Assembly: GCA_943914465.1 (NCBI GenBank)
Contig: CALUCD010000001.1
Coordinates: 186,001-250,000, forward strand
Direction of reading: 5' to 3'
Length of the DNA stretch: 64,000 bases
Source: an uncultured Corynebacterium sp.
GTDB taxonomy: Bacteria; Actinomycetota; Actinomycetes; Mycobacteriales; Mycobacteriaceae
How positions within the stretch are numbered: position 1 is the first letter of the stretch; each line of letters starts with the position of its first letter. The notes under the pieces were generated by a model. It had not been told where the DNA came from. It saw only the letters and a program-made list of their open reading frames with translations, and made no database searches. A program made the translations under genes and the position numbers. Positions 1-8,491 of this stretch are shown piece by piece.

Positions 1-775
1 CCTCCTCCACCGGGTACCTGTTATTCATTGGCACAAGCTCGTCACGCAACTCGTCATCCGGCGCGTGCAGTGAAACGGCGAGCGTGCACGACAGGTCTTC
101 ATCTGCGAAGGTGCGAATTTGCGGCGCCAACCCAACAGTTGACACTGTCACGTTTCGCTGCGAAATGCCAAAACCATCCGGCGACGGCTGGGTGATCTGG
201 CGGACTGCAGACATGACCCGACGGTAGTTGGCCAGCGGCTCCCCCATGCCCATGAAGACAATGTTGGAAAGCCGCAAGCCCTCCCCGTGCATCATGGCTG
301 CAGCTTCACGCACCTGATCAACAATCTCTGCAGTGGACAAGTTTCGGTCCAAACCACCCTGACCAGTAGCACAAAACGGGCACGCCATCCCACAACCTGC
401 TTGCGAGGAAATGCACAAGGTGGCGCGATCGGGGTAGCGCATGAGCACGGATTCGAGCAGAATGCCGTCATGCAACCGCCACAGGGTTTTCGTTGTGTCA
501 CCCTCGTCGGTTTCAACCGTGCGAATCGGCGTCAACAAGGGCGGAAACAGCTCCGACTTCACCAGTTCGCGTTGCTGCTGCGGCAAATCCGTCATGGTTA
601 ACGGGTCGGCTTCAAATTTCCCGTAGTAATGACGTGCCAACTGGTCTGCGCGAAACTTGGGCAGCCCCAAGCTCGTGATCGCTTGAACGCGCTCTTCGTG
701 CGAAAAGTCAGCGAAATGTCGCGGCGGCATCCCGCGTTTCGGGGCAAGCAGGTTGATGGTGGGAGTGTCGCTCAT
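1..775 (-). CDS. rlmN: 23S rRNA (adenine-C2)-methyltransferase RlmN, C-terminus cut by window edge
   Basis: Radical-SAM enzyme that methylates C2 of A2503 in 23S rRNA and A37 in some tRNAs. The reading frame starts with ATG at 775 (MSDTPTINLLAPKRG) and runs off the left edge, giving about 258 residues of an enzyme usually 360-390 long. The iron-sulfur motif CGMACPFC is intact, followed by ATGQGGLDRNLS and the family stretch IVFMGMGEPLANY. It is the last visible gene of a minus-strand run pyrH-frr-cdsA-rlmN, 60 bases after cdsA. The family call is secure; the second catalytic cysteine lies beyond the window. Confidence 0.95.
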   Translation of the reverse strand, partial: MSDTPTINLLAPKRGMPPRHFADFSHEERVQAITSLGLPKFRADQLARHYYGKFEADPLTMTDLPQQQRELVKSELFPPLLTPIRTVETDEGDTTKTLWRLHDGILLESVLMRYPDRATLCISSQAGCGMACPFCATGQGGLDRNLSTAEIVDQVREAAAMMHGEGLRLSNIVFMGMGEPLANYRRVMSAVRQITQPSPDGFGISQRNVTVSTVGLAPQIRTFADEDLSCTLAVSLHAPDDELRDELVPMNNRYPVEE

Positions 776-835
776 AATGCCGCCCATTGTTCCACGCCGC
801 AGCGTGACCTGGCCAATCTCACACGCACGCAGCGA

Positions 836-1801
836 CTAGAGCGGGTTCATGACCGCTGCGGCGTTGAGCAGGACGTATGTCGCGCACGCAGCAGGAAGCA
901 TCCCGTCAAGGCGGTCCATGATTCCACCGTGGCCAGGCAATAGAGCCGACATATCCTTAATGCCTAGCTCGCGTTTGAATTGGCTTTCCACCAAGTCGCC
1001 CATCGTCGCACAGACCACGAGTGCGCCGCCGAGGATAATTCCCATCCACCACGGGCCGTGAATCAACGACGTCACCACAGCCACGCCCGTGGCGACGCCG
1101 AACACCATTGAGCCAGCGAACCCCTCCCAGCTCTTATTTGGGCTGACAGCTGGGGCCATCGGGTGGGAACCGAACATCACACCGGCGACGTAGCCGCCAA
1201 CATCACTGGCCACGACACACAGCATGAACGAGATGATGAACGCCGAGCCGTGCACACCGCCCTCGTCGATCAAGGAGATCATCGCGGCGAATGAGCCGAA
1301 TAGCGGAATCCACGCCAGCACAAAGACCCCGACCGCTGTGTCGCGCAGGTAATGCTCAGGCGTCGATGTGCGCCCGCGATGGAAAAGACGCCAGAACATC
1401 AGAAACAGCACCGATATGGCAAGTGCGGCGACCAGGCCCGCCGTGCTATAGAGCGCTGATGCCCACACCATGATCTGGCCCAGCAAAATGAGCAGTGTGC
1501 GCGGTTGCTGGTAGCCAGCTTCGCGCAACCGGGTGAGCACCTCCCACATCGCCAGCGCGACTGCGAGCGCAACCAGTGGGTACCACGCTGCGGGGCCGAC
1601 GTACACAGCGCCAATCACGAGTGCACCCAGCACAATGCCGGTGATAATTGCGGCGGGTAAGTCCCGGCCTGCCTTGTTCTTCGGCTTCGGAGCTTTAATT
1701 TTCCGCCCCTGCTGCCAGACTGATATTCCGCGGCCGAAACGGCGGCGTGTGGTGCCTTCCGTGTCTTCGCCGGCAGGGATATCAGTGTGGGGTTGAGTCA
1801 C
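836..1801 (-). CDS. cdsA: Phosphatidate cytidylyltransferase CdsA
   Basis: Makes CDP-diacylglycerol from phosphatidate and CTP in the cytoplasmic membrane, the precursor for phosphatidylinositol, PIMs and cardiolipin. The 321-residue protein has a basic, disordered N-terminus of about 45 residues, then about eight membrane segments. The C-terminal family signature is clear around residues 270-305: GIKDMSALLPGHGGIMDRLDG. The start is GTG at 1801 with no strong ribosome site nearby. It sits 72 bases downstream of frr and before rlmN, an order common in actinobacteria, so it is probably co-transcribed with them. Confidence 0.95.
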   Translation of the reverse strand: MTQPHTDIPAGEDTEGTTRRRFGRGISVWQQGRKIKAPKPKNKAGRDLPAAIITGIVLGALVIGAVYVGPAAWYPLVALAVALAMWEVLTRLREAGYQQPRTLLILLGQIMVWASALYSTAGLVAALAISVLFLMFWRLFHRGRTSTPEHYLRDTAVGVFVLAWIPLFGSFAAMISLIDEGGVHGSAFIISFMLCVVASDVGGYVAGVMFGSHPMAPAVSPNKSWEGFAGSMVFGVATGVAVVTSLIHGPWWMGIILGGALVVCATMGDLVESQFKRELGIKDMSALLPGHGGIMDRLDGMLPAACATYVLLNAAAVMNPL

Positions 1802-1873
1802 GCTCGGGGCTTTCGTGTCAGACGGCGTGTGGCGCCGTCGCTGGGAGGAAGGAATGCGGCAACGATGAGGTGG

Positions 1874-2431
1874 TTACACCTCCATCAATTCGCCTTCCTT
1901 CTTCTGCACAATATCGTCGATTTGCGCGATGTAGTTCTGCGTGGTTTTATCCAACGCCTTCTCAGCGGTCTGAACCTCATCCTCGCCGGCGTCACCGTCT
2001 TTTTGAATCTTCTTCAACGCTTCCATGCCCTGGCGGCGAACGTTACGGATGGCGATCTTTCCATCTTCGCCCTTCTGCTTCGCCTGCTTCACCATGTCCT
2101 TGCGGCGCTCTTCCGTCAGCTGCGGGATAGTTACCCGAATCACCTGGCCATCATCGGTCGGGTTCACACCCAAATCGGAGTTGCGGATCGCGTTTTCAAT
2201 CTCACCCATGGTCGAAGGATCAAACGGCTTGATAATGAGCATGCGCGGCTCCGGCACTGAGATCGTCGCCATCTGGTTAATCGGGGTCGGGGCCCCATAG
2301 AAGTCAGCCATCACGCCGTTAAACATCGCCGGGTTCGCGCGACCCGTGCGGATGGTGGCGAGCTCATCGCGCGCATGCTCCACAGACGAGCTCATGCGGC
2401 CTTCAGCATCAAGCAGTACATCATCAATCAT
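1874..2431 (-). CDS. frr: Ribosome recycling factor
   Basis: Cytoplasmic factor that, with EF-G, splits post-termination ribosomes. The 185-residue length is typical, and the conserved segments are present: ELATIRTGRANPAMF near the start of the long helix, MATISVPEPRMLIIKPFDPS in the beta domain, and IRVTIPQLTEERRKDMVKQ. ATG at 2431 is preceded by GGTAGG about 9 bases upstream on the minus strand. It is divergent from the amidase gene at 2512, with 80 bases between the start codons. pyrH lies upstream beyond that amidase, so frr may need its own promoter in this gap. Confidence 0.97.
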   Translation of the reverse strand: MIDDVLLDAEGRMSSSVEHARDELATIRTGRANPAMFNGVMADFYGAPTPINQMATISVPEPRMLIIKPFDPSTMGEIENAIRNSDLGVNPTDDGQVIRVTIPQLTEERRKDMVKQAKQKGEDGKIAIRNVRRQGMEALKKIQKDGDAGEDEVQTAEKALDKTTQNYIAQIDDIVQKKEGELMEV

Positions 2432-2498
2432 GGGTGGTTGCCTACCTTCGTGTTGTTTAACGCGTTGCCCTCCTCAATTTACCAGCGCGCTGGAGACC

Positions 2499-2504
2499 TA
2501 CACT
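2499..2504 (+). promoter_or_regulatory. Candidate -10 box of a leaderless amidase transcript
   Basis: TACACT lies exactly 7 bases before the ATG at 2512, so transcription would begin at or next to that codon. No Shine-Dalgarno sequence is present. No convincing -35 was found. Confidence 0.5.
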
Positions 2505-2511
2505 GTTGCCC

Positions 2512-3591
2512 ATGCACCACCCCGCGTTCAGTTTCGTCGCCTCCGATCCACGCCGCGGAGCAACCGACGGACGCCTGCGCGGATGGTCGATTCCGATCAA
2601 AGACACGACCGACGTCAAAGGCATGCCGACGACAAACGGCAACCCCGCCCGCGCCCGCATCGCCACCGCTGATGACCCAATCGTCCGGATGCTCCTAGGC
2701 GCCGGGGCAGAGATCCCCGCAAAGACCTTAACGTCTGAGCTCGGCGCCACCTGCTACGCGGAGCGCGACGGGGTGCCGGTGCTCGAATCCCCTGCATATC
2801 CCGGTTGCACACCCGGCGGGTCGTCGACTGGAGCTGGCGTTGCGGTTGGCCATCGCCTTGTCAGAGCAGCGCACGGCACAGATGCGGGAGGATCAATTCG
2901 TGTACCGGCTGGGGCGTGCGAGGTGGTGGGATTCAAAGCAGCAAGCCGCGAGCTCACCGGCCAAGGATTCTTGACCACACGCGTTGCAGACTTGTTCACC
3001 ATCACGGGGTGGCAGCGCCCGCCACACAGGCGGCTACGCATCGGGGTACTCACCGCCGGACTCTTCGTTGATTCGCGGGTGCAGGGGTGGCGGGCAGGAG
3101 TCGTCGATACGCTAGCTACGGGGCTCGCACGCGCGCACGACGTGGTCGAGCTGGAACCTTACCCCCAGGCTCACGCAACGTTTGAGCATTTTTCCGCTCG
3201 AATCAAGCGCGCATTCGCAGACGTTGACCCGTTGGATAACGCCTACCTGCAATGGTGCGCACAAGAGGGGCTCCGCGTCACGGCCGCGCAGCTCACTTCC
3301 GCGCACGATCACTTCCGCTGCCTGCCCGATATCTTGGCTTGCGCGTGGGGAGTCGACGTGCTACTGACACCCACGCTGGCATTCGATCCCCCACCCCTCG
3401 GCTACTTCCCCTCACTCAGCCCAGAGGAAAGCTTCTACCAGCAAACCGTGTGGTCACCGTGGTGCTCGCTGTTCAACGCCAGTGGCTACGCGGCGGTGGC
3501 AATTGGCCCAGTACACCTCGGCGCGCTGACCTTGGGTGGCGCAGAACTGTTAGTACTTGCCGAGGAAGCCGAGGAGCTGCTCACACGCTAA
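2512..3591 (+). CDS. Amidase-signature family hydrolase
   Basis: Serine hydrolase that cleaves an unknown amide substrate. The Ser-cisSer-Lys catalytic set is visible: Lys30 in GWSIPIKDTTDVKG, Ser104 in PGGSSTGAG and Ser128 in GTDAGGSIRVPAG (359-residue numbering). It is much shorter than GatA or typical amidases (450-500), mainly through loss in the C-terminal half, and nothing ties it to the GatCAB complex. I prefer ATG 2512 over TTG 2506 because of the TACACT box 7 bases upstream. It is convergent with pyrH and the two stop ends overlap by 4 bases. Substrate unknown. Confidence 0.85.
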   Translation: MHHPAFSFVASDPRRGATDGRLRGWSIPIKDTTDVKGMPTTNGNPARARIATADDPIVRMLLGAGAEIPAKTLTSELGATCYAERDGVPVLESPAYPGCTPGGSSTGAGVAVGHRLVRAAHGTDAGGSIRVPAGACEVVGFKAASRELTGQGFLTTRVADLFTITGWQRPPHRRLRIGVLTAGLFVDSRVQGWRAGVVDTLATGLARAHDVVELEPYPQAHATFEHFSARIKRAFADVDPLDNAYLQWCAQEGLRVTAAQLTSAHDHFRCLPDILACAWGVDVLLTPTLAFDPPPLGYFPSLSPEESFYQQTVWSPWCSLFNASGYAAVAIGPVHLGALTLGGAELLVLAEEAEELLTR

Positions 3592-4313
3592 GCGACGAGG
3601 GTACCTACCTGCTCCCCCGCCACCGCACGGGCGATGTTTCCCTCCTTGAGCAAGTTAAACACCAGAATCGGCATCTCATTGTCCATACACAGTGAGAATG
3701 CGGTTGCGTCCGCTACCTTCAAACCCTGCTCAATGACTTCCCGCGGCGTGATCTCGGTGAACATCTTCGCGTCCGGGTTTGAGCGCGGATCATCGTCATA
3801 CACACCATCGACAGCCTTCGCCATCAACAGCACATCGCAGCCGATCTCCAATGCGCGCTGCGCCGCGGTCGTGTCGGTGGAAAAATAGGGCATCCCCATG
3901 CCAGCACCGAAAATAACCACCCGGCCCTTTTCCAAGTGACGCTTCGCGCGAAGCGGAAGGTATGGCTCGGCGACCTGGGCCATGTGTATCGCCGTTTGCA
4001 CGCGGCAATCAACACCCTTTTGCCCAAGGAAGTCCTGCAGCGCCAAACAGTTCATCACAGTGCCCAGCATGCCCATGTAATCAGACCGCGCCCGGTCCAT
4101 GCCGCGCTGCTGCAACTGAGCCCCCCTGAAAAAGTTGCCCCCACCGATGACCACTGCAATCTCAGTGCCATCCTGCGCCACCTCAGCGATTTGTGTTGCC
4201 ACGCTCTCAACCACATCGGGGTCGATGCCGACCTTGCCACCGCCGAACATCTCACCCCCCAACTTCAACATGACTCGTTTGAAACCTGCACGTTGGGGGC
4301 TGAGATCGTTCAC
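3588..4313 (-). CDS. pyrH: UMP kinase
   Basis: Phosphorylates UMP to UDP in pyrimidine synthesis, as a hexameric amino-acid-kinase-fold enzyme in the cytoplasm. The 241 residues include KRVMLKLGGEMFGG at the N-terminus, the glycine-rich VVIGGGNFFRG and the DATAFSLCMDNEMPI segment. A longer frame to 4460 exists, but GTG 4313 has AAGGAG about 8 bases upstream and starts just before the conserved domain, and the longer frame would run through the tsf terminator. It follows tsf after a strong terminator, so its promoter must lie in 4314-4450. Confidence 0.95.
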   Translation of the reverse strand: MNDLSPQRAGFKRVMLKLGGEMFGGGKVGIDPDVVESVATQIAEVAQDGTEIAVVIGGGNFFRGAQLQQRGMDRARSDYMGMLGTVMNCLALQDFLGQKGVDCRVQTAIHMAQVAEPYLPLRAKRHLEKGRVVIFGAGMGMPYFSTDTTAAQRALEIGCDVLLMAKAVDGVYDDDPRSNPDAKMFTEITPREVIEQGLKVADATAFSLCMDNEMPILVFNLLKEGNIARAVAGEQVGTLVA

Positions 4314-4452
4314 TGGATGACGCTCCTTCGCTGGTGTTGCAATTATTGAAACAAAGCTTGTCGCGGGTGACTTCGCACGGCGCTCACGCACCGATCTTAG
4401 CCGCCACGACGAGACGTATTCGGCTACTCGGTCGGATGCACCGATCTCACAG

Positions 4453-4487
4453 CAAAACACCCCGCTCAGACTGAGCGGGGTGTTTTG
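4453..4487 (-). terminator. Strong rho-independent terminator after tsf
   Basis: Two perfect 17-base arms (4453-4469 and 4471-4487) are separated by one base. The core is GC-rich (CCCCGCTCAG) and the outer ends are A/T runs, giving TTTT on either strand, so it can act in both directions. It lies 19 bases past the tsf stop and separates rpsB-tsf from pyrH-frr. Confidence 0.92.
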
Positions 4488-4505
4488 TGACTTGAACTCG
4501 GCTGG

Positions 4506-5324
4506 CTACGCCTGGCCAACCTCGAAACGCACAAAGTCGGTGATTTCGATGCCGTTTGCGTCAGCGTACTGCTTTACCGACTGCTTCGAGTCAGCCAGCG
4601 ATGGCTGATCAAGCAGCACGACATCCTTGAAGAATCCGCCCATTCGGCCTTCAACGATCTTGGCGATGGCGGCCTCCGGTTTGCCTTCGTTGCGGGTGAT
4701 CTCCTCCTGGACAGCGCGCTCCTTTTCGATCACGTCAGCCGGGATCGCGTCCTGGGTGAGGTAGCGGGCCTTCATCGCGGCGATTTGCAGAGCAACCTGG
4801 TGCGCAGCTTCCGCGTTGTCACCGGTGTAGGCAACGAGCACGCCTACTGCTGGTGGCAAATCAGCGGAGCGCTGGTGAAGGTACGTCTCTACCTTGTCGC
4901 CTTCGACCGTGGCAGCGCGGCGAAGCTCCAGCTTTTCGCCGATCTTGGCAGACAGGCGCTCGAGCACATCGTGCGCGGTCTCACCGTTGACATCGGCGTT
5001 GGCGAGCTCCTCCGGCGAATTGGCCTTCACTGCGGACGCGGCCTGAGCGATCTGGTCGGCGATGTCCTTGAACTCCTGGTTTTTGGCCACGAAGTCCGTT
5101 TCGGAGTTGATCTCAACGATGGTGTTGCCGTGTACGGCGACCAGGCCCTCGAGCGCATTGCGCTCTGCACGCTTGCCGACGTCCTTCGCACCCTTGATGC
5201 GCAGCACCTCAACAGCCTTCTCGAAGTCGCCGCCGGTTTCCTCGAGTGCCTTCTTGCAGTCGAGCATTCCGGAACCGGTTGTCTCGCGGAGCTTCTTGAC
5301 GTCTGCAGCAGTGTAGTTCGCCAT
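4506..5324 (-). CDS. tsf: Translation elongation factor Ts
   Basis: Nucleotide exchange factor that regenerates EF-Tu-GTP. The 272-residue protein begins MANYTAADVKKLRETTGSGM, with the family motif LDCKKALEETGGDFEKAVE, and the second signature INSETDFVAKN near residue 75. ATG 5324 has a strong GAGGAGG ribosome site. It follows rpsB after a 200-base spacer that holds a small hairpin, the usual rpsB-tsf pairing, and ends in the terminator at 4453-4487. Confidence 0.98.
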   Translation of the reverse strand: MANYTAADVKKLRETTGSGMLDCKKALEETGGDFEKAVEVLRIKGAKDVGKRAERNALEGLVAVHGNTIVEINSETDFVAKNQEFKDIADQIAQAASAVKANSPEELANADVNGETAHDVLERLSAKIGEKLELRRAATVEGDKVETYLHQRSADLPPAVGVLVAYTGDNAEAAHQVALQIAAMKARYLTQDAIPADVIEKERAVQEEITRNEGKPEAAIAKIVEGRMGGFFKDVVLLDQPSLADSKQSVKQYADANGIEITDFVRFEVGQA

Positions 5325-5469
5325 CAGGGCGATTCCTCCTCAGTATGGATGGTGTTTACCGTAGAAAAGACTAGCCCAAGACCCGCTGGACGGCAGCGGT
5401 GGGCACGGCGCGCCCCGCCTTGAACAACCACGCCCGCCACCGGGCGTCCGGCAGCGGGCGAGAAATGGT

Positions 5470-5488
5470 GGCGCACAGCGGGTGCGCC
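5470..5488 (-). terminator. Hairpin in the rpsB-tsf spacer
   Basis: GGCGCAC and GTGCGCC form a 7-bp stem with a 5-base loop, 37 bases past the rpsB stop. No T-run follows, so it may be an attenuator or RNA-processing hairpin that tunes tsf relative to rpsB rather than a full terminator. Confidence 0.4.
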
Positions 5489-5524
5489 CTTGTTGGAGTC
5501 GAGCGAAGCAGCCGGCCGCGCTTT

Positions 5525-6514
5525 TTACGCGTCGGTCTGGGACTCGGTGCCGGAAATTTGCGACGGCGAGGCTGTGTCGTCCTCGACGATCGGCGCGTCA
5601 GCCTCAGCAGCCTGGGCCGCATCTGGCTTTGCCTCAGCAGGCTGCGCGTCGCTGCGTGCGGCCTGAGCAGCTGGCACTTCAGCCTCAGCTGCAGCCGCAG
5701 CAGCAGCACCCGCAGCGGAAACCTCCGACGATGCCGCTGCCTGTTCAGCCGCAAGCTTTGCTTCGGTTTGCAACTTGGCGTCGGAATCTCCAGCTGCGTC
5801 ACGAGCCGCAGAAAGCTGACGCTCTTCGCGCTGCTGCTTACCGTCCACCACGGCCTGGCCGACGACATGGGTGAGCAGCTTCACCGACCGAATCGCGTCA
5901 TCGTTGCCCGGGATCGGGTAGCTCACCACGTCTGGGTCACAGTTGGTATCCAGCACTGCAACCACCGGGATGCGCAGCTTCTGCGCCTCTGAGACCGCGA
6001 TGTGCTCCTTGTTCGTATCAACGATCCAGATTGCGGACGGCGCCTTAGTCATGTCCGCGATACCGCCAAGCACGCGTTCGAGCTTGATCCGCTCCCGGTT
6101 GAGCATGAGCACTTCTTTTTTGCCGCGGCCAGCGTAACCATCTTCAGCCGCGTCCATCGCCTGCAGTTCCTTCATGCGCGCAATGCGCTTGGACACGGTC
6201 TGGAAGTTCGTGAGCATGCCGCCAAGCCAGCGGTGGGTCACGTAAGGCATCCCGACGCGCTCAGCCTCTTCCTGAATCGGCTCCTGTGCCTGCTTTTTGG
6301 TGCCGACAAACAGGATTGTGCCGCCGTGGGCAACGGTCTCTTTGACAAACTCGTATGCGTCATCGATATAGGTCAGCGTCTGCTGCAAGTCGATGATGTA
6401 AATGCCGTTGCGATCAGTGAAGATGAAGCGGCGCATCTTCGGGTTCCAACGACGCGTCTGGTGCCCGAAGTGCACACCCGCGTCGAGGAGTTCACGCATG
6501 GTTACTACTGCCAT
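5525..6514 (-). CDS. rpsB: 30S ribosomal protein S2 with long Ala/Glu-rich tail
   Basis: Small-subunit protein at the head-body junction. Residues 1-235 are the normal S2 fold (MRELLDAGVHFGHQTRRWNPK, GTKKQAQEPIQEEAERVGM, LGGMLTNFQT, PSAIWIVDTNKEHIAV). Residues 240-329 form a low-complexity alanine/glutamate tail rich in AAAAAAEAE and AQAAEADAP runs. ATG 6514 has AGGAG about 9 bases upstream. The tail has no predicted fold and its codon use matches the rest of the gene, so I see no frameshift. Confidence 0.97.
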   Translation of the reverse strand: MAVVTMRELLDAGVHFGHQTRRWNPKMRRFIFTDRNGIYIIDLQQTLTYIDDAYEFVKETVAHGGTILFVGTKKQAQEPIQEEAERVGMPYVTHRWLGGMLTNFQTVSKRIARMKELQAMDAAEDGYAGRGKKEVLMLNRERIKLERVLGGIADMTKAPSAIWIVDTNKEHIAVSEAQKLRIPVVAVLDTNCDPDVVSYPIPGNDDAIRSVKLLTHVVGQAVVDGKQQREERQLSAARDAAGDSDAKLQTEAKLAAEQAAASSEVSAAGAAAAAAAEAEVPAAQAARSDAQPAEAKPDAAQAAEADAPIVEDDTASPSQISGTESQTDA

Positions 6515-6711
6515 GGGAAGTATCTCCTTTGGAGAAAAATAGTTCGGTTTTCTTTACTCATGTGCGCGCGGGTTTTTATCCCGCGCCCTGGCACCGTGTC
6601 AGTTCCGCACCCCCTCGAAGGGACCGCTGCTGAGCTGGCATTTGCCGGCGCGCGTAGTCAGTCCTTACGAACTGCTGGGCTCACTTTACCCACCTGGCGG
6701 GGGAAAACCTA

Positions 6712-6717
6712 ATTGTA
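6712..6717 (-). promoter_or_regulatory. Candidate -10 box upstream of rpsB
   Basis: Read on the minus strand, TACAAT lies about 200 bases before rpsB in the 282-base gap between rpsB and the M23 peptidase gene. A -35 about 17 bases upstream would be GTGAGT, a poor match. It would imply a long rpsB leader, typical of S2 feedback regulation. I see no gene in the gap. Confidence 0.35.
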
Positions 6718-6796
6718 CTGCGCAATTGTGAACAACTCACGGTTCAGCTAGCGGCTATCCACAGCAGAATCGATGTGATCGTTGTGGTGGACACCG

Positions 6797-7405
6797 ATGT
6801 GCGCTTTGCTGAAAACCATGCGCCAACAACCCACGCACCAACCCGTCGCATTCCAATCCCGCGCCCGATGTCTGCCGGCACTCAGGTCGAGGGTGGCCGC
6901 CGCTGTGCGTGTGCTCTGTGCTGGGCTGTGCGCAGCGATGGTCATGACCACTTCGCCCGCGGCAAATGCCTGGGTCGACCCGACGACGGGCCTGTCGCAC
7001 CCAACTCGCGTTACCCGGCGCGCTGAGATCCCCGAACAAAACTGGCGTCCTGGTCACCGCGGTGTTGATTTGGCACTGCGCCGCGGAGACGATGTGCGTG
7101 CCGCGGGCGACGGCGGGGTCGCGTTCGTCGGCGTGGTGGCAGGCACGCCGGTGGTTTCAATCGCCCATTCGAACGGGCTTCGCACCACCTACCAACCTGT
7201 CGATGCCCGTGTCACGCTGGGCGAGCAGGTCAGCGAGGGCCAAACGATCGGCACACTGGCGCGCACGACATCCCAGTTCGCGCGGGAGCATTCCGGTTTG
7301 CACTGGGGCGCGTTAACCGGGCCTGATGCCTACATCGATCCGCTGACGTTGCTTGACGCTCCGCGCATTCGCCTCAAACCTCTCGGCGACGAGCCACATA
7401 GGTAA
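6797..7405 (+). CDS. Secreted M23 (LytM-type) peptidase domain protein
   Basis: Likely exported cell-wall peptidase or a regulator with that fold. A signal peptide lies near residues 25-55 (RVAAAVRVLCAGLCAAMVM...AANA), then an M23 domain. Zinc-ligand candidates are the His and Asp of HRGVDLALRRGDDV and the last histidine of HSGLHWGAL; the usual HxH is here HSGLHWG. ATG 6797 has GGTGG upstream, and ATG 6818 is an alternative start. It is convergent with xerC, 20 bases apart. Small single-domain size (about 200 residues) suggests hydrolysis or binding of peptidoglycan stem peptides. Confidence 0.85.
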   Translation: MCALLKTMRQQPTHQPVAFQSRARCLPALRSRVAAAVRVLCAGLCAAMVMTTSPAANAWVDPTTGLSHPTRVTRRAEIPEQNWRPGHRGVDLALRRGDDVRAAGDGGVAFVGVVAGTPVVSIAHSNGLRTTYQPVDARVTLGEQVSEGQTIGTLARTTSQFAREHSGLHWGALTGPDAYIDPLTLLDAPRIRLKPLGDEPHR

Positions 7406-7425
7406 AGCCCGGGAACCTGAGCGAT

Positions 7426-8436
7426 TTACGCTCGTGGATGCGCTTGGTTGTACACGTTCTTCAGCCGCTGAGCGGAAATGTGTGTGTAGATCTGTGTTGT
7501 TTGCAAACTTGAGTGGCCGAGCAGCTCCTGGACCATGCGCAGATCAGCGCCGCCTTCCAGCAGATGCGTAGCCGCGGAGTGCCGCAGCGAGTGCGGGGTG
7601 GCCCCAGATGCTCCCACCTTTTGCGCCTGGCGCTGGACAATCCGGCGAACCTGGCGCTGGTCAATCCGCTTGCCGCGCGCACCAACGAAAAGGGCCGCAT
7701 CCGATGTGCTGGGGTCCCCATTCGCCCCGGAAGTGACAAGCTGCGGCCTCCCTCGATCTAGCCACGCGGTCACCGCTTCAGCTGCTGGAATGCCGAAAGG
7801 CACCACTCGCTGCTTATTTCCTTTCCCGGTGACCTTGGCGACGTTGCGCGCGAGGTCAACATCTCCGACGTCAAGGCCGGTGAGTTCGCCGACACGCATC
7901 CCGGTGGCGTAGAGGAGCTCAAGTATCGCGGTGTCACGCAAGTCAGCCGCCTCGCGCACCGCTTTATCGCCACTGGCGGGATGTTCTGAGGCGGAGGCAT
8001 GAGAACTATCAGAACCCCCAGAATTACCAGAGCCGACCGAGTCCTTGGTGTTGTCGATGCTCGCCCGAGTGACCAGCGCGGCGGCGGTGTCTTGACTGAC
8101 AACTGTGGGCAGCGCACGGTTGACCTTCGGCGAGATCAGCCGTGCCGCAACGTCGGCTTCGAGGTAGCCCTCTTTATACGCCCACGTGGAAAACGCCCGC
8201 ACCGCAGCTGTTCGGCGTGCCAAGGTGGATTTCTTTTTGCCGGCTGCAACCTCATCGGCGAGCCATGCGCGAAGGTTGTCAAGCGTGAACTCGGCAAACG
8301 TATCCACGCGCCCACGCAGCCTGGCGAGGTCGGAGATGTAGCCGCGCACGGTGTGTTCGGAACGGCCCAGAACCAGGCGGGCATGGTCCGCAAAATCCTC
8401 CGCCGCAGCCTGAATCTGGCTTCCACCGTCACTCAT
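7426..8436 (-). CDS. xerC: Tyrosine recombinase XerC
   Basis: Resolves chromosome dimers at dif during division, probably with XerD. The 336 residues hold a SAM-like N-terminal domain and a catalytic domain with Arg181 (ATGMRVGEL), Lys205 (VTGKGNKQR), His282 and Arg285 (PHSLRHS), His308 (LGHSS) and Tyr317 (IYTH). All catalytic residues are present. Residues about 129-157 are a Ser/Gly/Asn-rich insert (SVGSGNSGGSDSSHASAS) between the two domains, longer than the usual linker. The start is ATG 8436, with TATACT 8 bases upstream and no Shine-Dalgarno sequence. Confidence 0.93.
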   Translation of the reverse strand: MSDGGSQIQAAAEDFADHARLVLGRSEHTVRGYISDLARLRGRVDTFAEFTLDNLRAWLADEVAAGKKKSTLARRTAAVRAFSTWAYKEGYLEADVAARLISPKVNRALPTVVSQDTAAALVTRASIDNTKDSVGSGNSGGSDSSHASASEHPASGDKAVREAADLRDTAILELLYATGMRVGELTGLDVGDVDLARNVAKVTGKGNKQRVVPFGIPAAEAVTAWLDRGRPQLVTSGANGDPSTSDAALFVGARGKRIDQRQVRRIVQRQAQKVGASGATPHSLRHSAATHLLEGGADLRMVQELLGHSSLQTTQIYTHISAQRLKNVYNQAHPRA

Positions 8437-8491
8437 GCAACGGGAGTATATTCCAAGCCCCTCAAAGAGGCTGCACCCCTGTTGTTGCGTG

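Noticed and set aside
2512..3591. Amidase as GatA of the Asp/Glu-tRNA amidotransferase
   Set aside because: It is about 120 residues too short, lacks adjacent gatB or gatC, and has no tRNA-binding features. Generic amidase is safer.
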